A stretch of DNA of 9,167 bases, taken from positions 1 through 9,167 of the forward strand of contig JACZXM010000079.1 in the NCBI GenBank assembly GCA_022571615.1, written 5' to 3'. The position numbers and the translations under genes were made by a program. This document shows, piece after piece, positions 5,974 through 9,167 of the stretch. The notes beneath the pieces are model-generated. The model made no database searches. It was not told the origin of the DNA and saw only the letters and a program-made list of their open reading frames with translations. How positions within the stretch are numbered: the first letter of the stretch is position 1; each line of letters opens with the position of its first letter. The stretch is from Acidobacteriota bacterium. Its GTDB lineage: Bacteria > Acidobacteriota > UBA890 > WLXD01.

Positions 5974-8805
5974 CTAGCTTTGCTCTCGCAGTCGGATATC
6001 GCGCCCCGGGGTCCATCTCACGCCCGCAGCGTCGAGCGCGGCGTTGAGCTCGGACAGACGCACACCGGCGAGCTCGTTGAGGATGCTCACTACGCTCGCC
6101 AGTCGCTCCTGGGCGTCCGATAGCACCTTGAGCTCCTCCGCGCTTGGCGCTGCCGTATAGCCGCTGATTGAGCCGGCCAGCCGGTTGATGAGCCTGGAGA
6201 TGCCGACAGGGACGCTCGGGTCCGGCGGCAAGCCGCTGGCTCCGCGCAACTCGGTGAGCGCCTTGTCGACCGATTCAGACAACGACTTGGCCTGCTCCGC
6301 CATCTCCTCGGGTGCGCCCGGCGTGTCCGCGATCGCCTGCGTAATGGTCTCCAGCTGGCCCTGTAACTGCTGTGCCGTCGTCATCGCCGCGTGGACAGTT
6401 GCCTGCAGGTGGCTGAGCTGTAGCAAGGTGTCGTGCCGTGCCTGCCGCTCGCTGTCGGACATCTGCACCAAGGGATCGGGAACGACCGTGACGGGCTGCT
6501 CGTGCACGATGTCTCCGAGGGTCAAGCGCGCGGTGTACGTGCTCGGGATCACCAGCGCGGCGGACATCTCCTCGAGCATCGCAACGTCATCCAGAATCCA
6601 GATCCCGCGCCCGTGGGTGCCGATGATCAGATCGTTCTCGCGCGGATGAAACAGAATGTCGTGCACCGCGACCGTCGGCAGGTTGTTCTTGAGCTGGACC
6701 CAGCTCTCGCCCGCGTCGATGGTCACGAACACCCCGAACTCGGTGCCCACGGCCAGCAGATCGGGGTTGCGAGGATGCTCGCGGATCACGCGCGTGGAAC
6801 CGTACTCGGGCATATTGGAGTTGATGCTTTGGAAGCTTTCACCATGGTCGTTGCTGCGCAACACGTAGGGGCGGAAGTTGTTGTCCTTGTGGCCGTCGAA
6901 CACCACGTACAGTCGATTATCCTGGTGGCGCGACCAGATCAGGCGGCTAACGCGCGTCATCTCGGGGACCCCCTCGAAGCTGTCGATACGGTTCCACGTA
7001 TCGCCACCATCGAGGCTGATGTTGATGAGCCCGTCGTCGGTGCCGGCGGCCAGGTATCCGGCGCGCAGTGGGGATTCATCAAAGGTCGTGACGTTGCCGT
7101 ACTCCGACACGCCGGAGTGCCGTGAGACGGCGTCCTTGGGCCAGTTGCGGCCCATCATCTCCAACTCGTCGCGATCGAGCTGCCGGCTCAAATCGTCGCT
7201 GATCACCTCCCAGGCGTCGCCACGGTCCCGGCTCCGGAAGAGCTTGTTGGCGGCGAAGTAGAGGGTGTTGTGGTCGTGCGGGGAGATCAGCAGCGGGGCG
7301 GCCCAGTTCCAGCGATAGTGCTCGTCCTCGGGCGGACGCGGCTGGATGAACTTGCGCTCGCCGGTGCGGGTGTCGAACCGCACCAGGTTGCCGTACTGGG
7401 ACTCCGAGTACACGATGCTGTCGTCTCTCGGGTCGACCTGGGCATAGAAGCCGTCGCCGCCGACGGTGATGTACCAATCGTCGTTGACGATGCCGTCGCT
7501 GTTGCGGGTGCCGCTGGGGCCGCCCCAGGTGTTGTTGTCCTGGGTGCCCCCGTACACGGTGTAGAACGGCTCCCGCATGTCGGCAGCGATGTGGTAGTAC
7601 TGCGTCAACGGGAGGTTGGCGACGAAGTCCCAGCTTGCGCCGCGGTCGTAGGTGAACGCCAGGCCGCCGTCGTTGCCGAGAATCATCCGATCCGGGTCGC
7701 GCGGGTCGATCCACAGGGCGTGGTGATCCACATGGATCCCCGGCGCACCGTCGTTGCGGAACGTGCGGCCGCCGTCGTCAGAGACGCTCAGGAAGGTCCC
7801 GAGCACGTAGACCCGGTCCGGGTCCTTCGGATCCACACGGATCTGGCTGTAGTACCAGGGAATCGGGTTGATGGTGTCGTGGTGCTCCCAGCTTGCGCCG
7901 CGGTCGCTGGAGCGATACACGCCGGTTTCGCTGCTCTTCTGAGCCTCGACGATGGCATACACGATGTCAGGATCGGAGGGGCTGATGGCAAATCCGATCT
8001 TGCCGATGTCGGTCTCGGGCAGCCCATTGTCCAGCTTCTCCCAACTGTCGCCGCCATCCTCGCTGCGGTAGATACCGCCCTCCGGGCCCCCTCCCAGGAA
8101 GCTCCAATTGCGCCGTTCGCGCTGGTAGGTGGCGGCATACAGCCGGTCCGGGTTGCGCGGATCCATCACCACGTCGACCACGCCGGTGTGCTCGCTGATG
8201 GCGAGAACCAACTCCCAGCTCTGGCCCCCATCGATGGTGCGGTACAGGCCGCGCTCCGGGTTCGGGCCCCACAGCGCTCCCAGCGCCGCCACGTAGACGA
8301 TCTGCTCGTTGTTCGGATGGATCGCCAAAGCACCGACATGCTGGGAGGTCTCGAGACCCATGTGCTGCCAGCTCTGGCCCCCATCTTGGGACTTGTACAC
8401 TCCGTCGCCCCAAGATGAGCTGCGCTGGTTGTTGGCCTCGCCGGTACCGACCCAGATGACGTTGGGGTTGGACGGAGCGACCGCTACCGCGCCGAGCGAA
8501 ATGGTGGTCTCGTGGTCGAAGACCGGCTCCCATGTCGTGCCGTGATTGGTGGACTTCCATAGTCCACCCGAGGCGGATGCCACGTAGACGATCTTCGTGT
8601 CGCTCGGATCGACGGCGATGTCCACGATCCTGCCGCTGCTGATGGCCGGGCCGATGTTGCGCCACTGCAGCGACTCGAGGTGCTCGGCTGTGAGCTGGCT
8701 CCCGGGGCCGTCCTGGGCAGGAACCGGTGCAACGGTGAGGAGGAACAAGGCGAGCAGCGCCGCCGCGAGCGCGGGCTTGGAAGGCAATCGGGTGAGGCTC
8801 CGCAT
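5974..8805 (-). CDS. Exported Asp-box (BNR/VPS10-like) beta-propeller protein
   Basis: The ATG at 8805 has a GGAG 5 nt upstream and gives 943 residues. A Sec signal (core at about 13-24, cleavage near APVPA-Q at 30) is followed by WRNIGPAISSGRIVDIAVDP, a typical opening for this family. At least eleven Asp-box-type motifs (S/T-x-D-x-G-x-S/T-W/F) are spread over about 85-702, for example KSQDGGQSW, RTIDGGQSW, RSEDGGDSW, ISLDGGDTW and VTIDAGESW. They mark blades of one large or two linked propellers, as in VPS10/sortilin-like proteins. The propeller ends at HGRGIWILDD (731-740). A short sheet segment (YTARLTLGD to VVPDP, about 757-778) and a long, partly coiled-coil helical tail (about 784-940) follow. 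Annotation pipelines often label such proteins glycosyl hydrolase or sialidase, but no sialidase catalytic residues were seen, so binding or scaffolding at the surface is as likely. The tail appears shortened by an internal deletion near 6530-6560. Confidence 0.9.
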   Translation of the reverse strand: MRSLTRLPSKPALAAALLALFLLTVAPVPAQDGPGSQLTAEHLESLQWRNIGPAISSGRIVDIAVDPSDTKIVYVASASGGLWKSTNHGTTWEPVFDHETTISLGAVAVAPSNPNVIWVGTGEANNQRSSSWGDGVYKSQDGGQSWQHMGLETSQHVGALAIHPNNEQIVYVAALGALWGPNPERGLYRTIDGGQSWELVLAISEHTGVVDVVMDPRNPDRLYAATYQRERRNWSFLGGGPEGGIYRSEDGGDSWEKLDNGLPETDIGKIGFAISPSDPDIVYAIVEAQKSSETGVYRSSDRGASWEHHDTINPIPWYYSQIRVDPKDPDRVYVLGTFLSVSDDGGRTFRNDGAPGIHVDHHALWIDPRDPDRMILGNDGGLAFTYDRGASWDFVANLPLTQYYHIAADMREPFYTVYGGTQDNNTWGGPSGTRNSDGIVNDDWYITVGGDGFYAQVDPRDDSIVYSESQYGNLVRFDTRTGERKFIQPRPPEDEHYRWNWAAPLLISPHDHNTLYFAANKLFRSRDRGDAWEVISDDLSRQLDRDELEMMGRNWPKDAVSRHSGVSEYGNVTTFDESPLRAGYLAAGTDDGLINISLDGGDTWNRIDSFEGVPEMTRVSRLIWSRHQDNRLYVVFDGHKDNNFRPYVLRSNDHGESFQSINSNMPEYGSTRVIREHPRNPDLLAVGTEFGVFVTIDAGESWVQLKNNLPTVAVHDILFHPRENDLIIGTHGRGIWILDDVAMLEEMSAALVIPSTYTARLTLGDIVHEQPVTVVPDPLVQMSDSERQARHDTLLQLSHLQATVHAAMTTAQQLQGQLETITQAIADTPGAPEEMAEQAKSLSESVDKALTELRGASGLPPDPSVPVGISRLINRLAGSISGYTAAPSAEELKVLSDAQERLASVVSILNELAGVRLSELNAALDAAGVRWTPGRDIRLREQS

Positions 8806-8998
8806 GTCAGCTCCAGGGTTGAGGTCGGATGCGCCGCGGGGACGCGCAGATGATCGGATGCGCCCGGTCGTCCCGCAACCCGCAACAGCGAGCCCTATCG
8901 GCCCTGGTGGTGGCCCTGTGCCCACTCGACAGGACCCACCACACCTGTGCCACACTCGACCTTGCCTGCGAGCGCTGAAGCCCGATCAGCTGAGGAGT
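8806..8998 (-). promoter_or_regulatory. Upstream region of the propeller/sulfatase unit, with candidate promoter and direct repeat
   Basis: This region holds the GGAG of the propeller gene (just upstream of 8805) and a weak sigma-70-like pair on the minus strand: TTGCGG (8878-8873), a 17-nt spacer, GATCAT (8855-8850). An exact 11-bp direct repeat TCGGATGCGCC occurs at 8825-8835 and 8854-8864, start-to-start distance 29 bp. The second copy overlaps the spacer and -10 of the candidate promoter and the first lies just beyond the expected start point, as an operator pair might. The open extension of the propeller reading frame to 8955 lacks coding character and would precede the signal peptide. 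The promoter score is poor (3/6 and 4/6 matches). Confidence 0.3.
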
Positions 8999-9167
8999 AT
9001 GCTAGAGGCCGAGTCGTTCCTCCCCGCTGGATCGCTGGCCATAGCTATGCCCGAAACCCGACCCATCTTGCGGCTAGTGCGCGCGGTACGGAGACGCATG
9101 CGCACCAACCGCTTGGCTAAGGAGCTAACCGAGTGGCTAGCTCAGGTTATGGGATCGAGCTTGATGT
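8999..9167 (+). CDS. Possible start of an unrecognised gene (cut by window edge)
   Basis: From ATG 8999 the plus strand stays open to the window edge (56 codons), while every other frame in both directions meets a stop here. The product begins MLEAESFLPAGSLAIAMPE and has a basic, helical stretch with VRAVRRRMRTNRLAKELTEW at about 27-46, which might bind nucleic acid; nothing is recognisable. A GAGGAG lies directly before the ATG but with only 1 nt spacing, which is poor. Codon use is unlike the neighbours: four CTA Leu codons and more A/T third positions. It may be a horizontally acquired or noncoding stretch. If real, it is divergent from the propeller gene. Confidence 0.3.
   Translation, partial: MLEAESFLPAGSLAIAMPETRPILRLVRAVRRRMRTNRLAKELTEWLAQVMGSSLM

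Noticed and set aside
7270..8418. A 382-codon plus-strand open frame opposite the propeller gene
   Set aside because: The repetitive Val/Ala/His-rich product mirrors the antisense of repeated propeller blades rather than an independent gene.
5974..8805. Assignment of the propeller protein as an active sialidase
   Set aside because: Asp boxes mark propeller folds of many functions; I saw no FRIP-type motif or arginine triad that would support sialidase catalysis.
8806..8955. An upstream start at 8955 for the propeller protein
   Set aside because: The ATG at 8805 has a GGAG at good spacing and begins a standard signal peptide; the 50-residue extension has no such features.

Overview
This is a high-GC bacterial window, and nothing in it looks like plasmid, phage or transposon machinery. 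Most products carry an export signal (Sec signal peptides and lipoboxes), so it reads as envelope and secretome functions of a Gram-negative organism. Three things resemble what is common in Acidobacteriota and neighbouring uncultured high-GC phyla: long Asp-box (BNR/VPS10-like) propeller proteins, lipoprotein sulfatase-superfamily proteins with Thr in place of the formylglycine Cys, and a sigma / short membrane protein / small secreted protein operon. The phylum is an inference from gene content; there is no rRNA or marker gene here.

Layout. 1-115 (-) is the 5' end of an unidentified secreted protein. 280-1795 (-) is a tight three-gene operon read leftward: an ECF sigma factor, a single-pass membrane protein coupled by an ATGA overlap (probable anti-sigma factor without the zinc motif), and a small secreted protein. 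A 59-bp divergent control region (1796-1854) holds an ECF-like promoter and a perfect 11-bp palindrome. 1855-2796 (+) is an exported M55 (DppA-type) D-aminopeptidase with all five metal-ligand positions conserved. Overlapping its stop begins a decayed sulfatase-superfamily lipoprotein gene (about 2793-3445, +), broken by frameshifts, an in-frame stop and two large internal losses. Tail-to-tail with it, on the minus strand, is an intact sulfatase-superfamily lipoprotein (3486-5879). Upstream of that, 94 bp away and in the same direction, is a 943-residue exported Asp-box beta-propeller protein (5974-8805), which appears to have lost part of its post-propeller domain in frame. The right end (8806-9167) holds this gene's probable promoter region with a spaced 11-bp direct repeat, and possibly the start of an unrecognised plus-strand gene.

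How the parts may work together (inference): the ECF system probably responds to an envelope signal. Its promoter region is shared with the periplasmic D-aminopeptidase gene, so the two may be co-controlled and connect to D-amino-acid or peptidoglycan-fragment turnover. The propeller protein and intact sulfatase-like lipoprotein form a second likely transcription unit acting at the cell surface or in the periplasm.

No tRNA, rRNA, CRISPR array, insertion sequence or convincing intrinsic terminator was seen.
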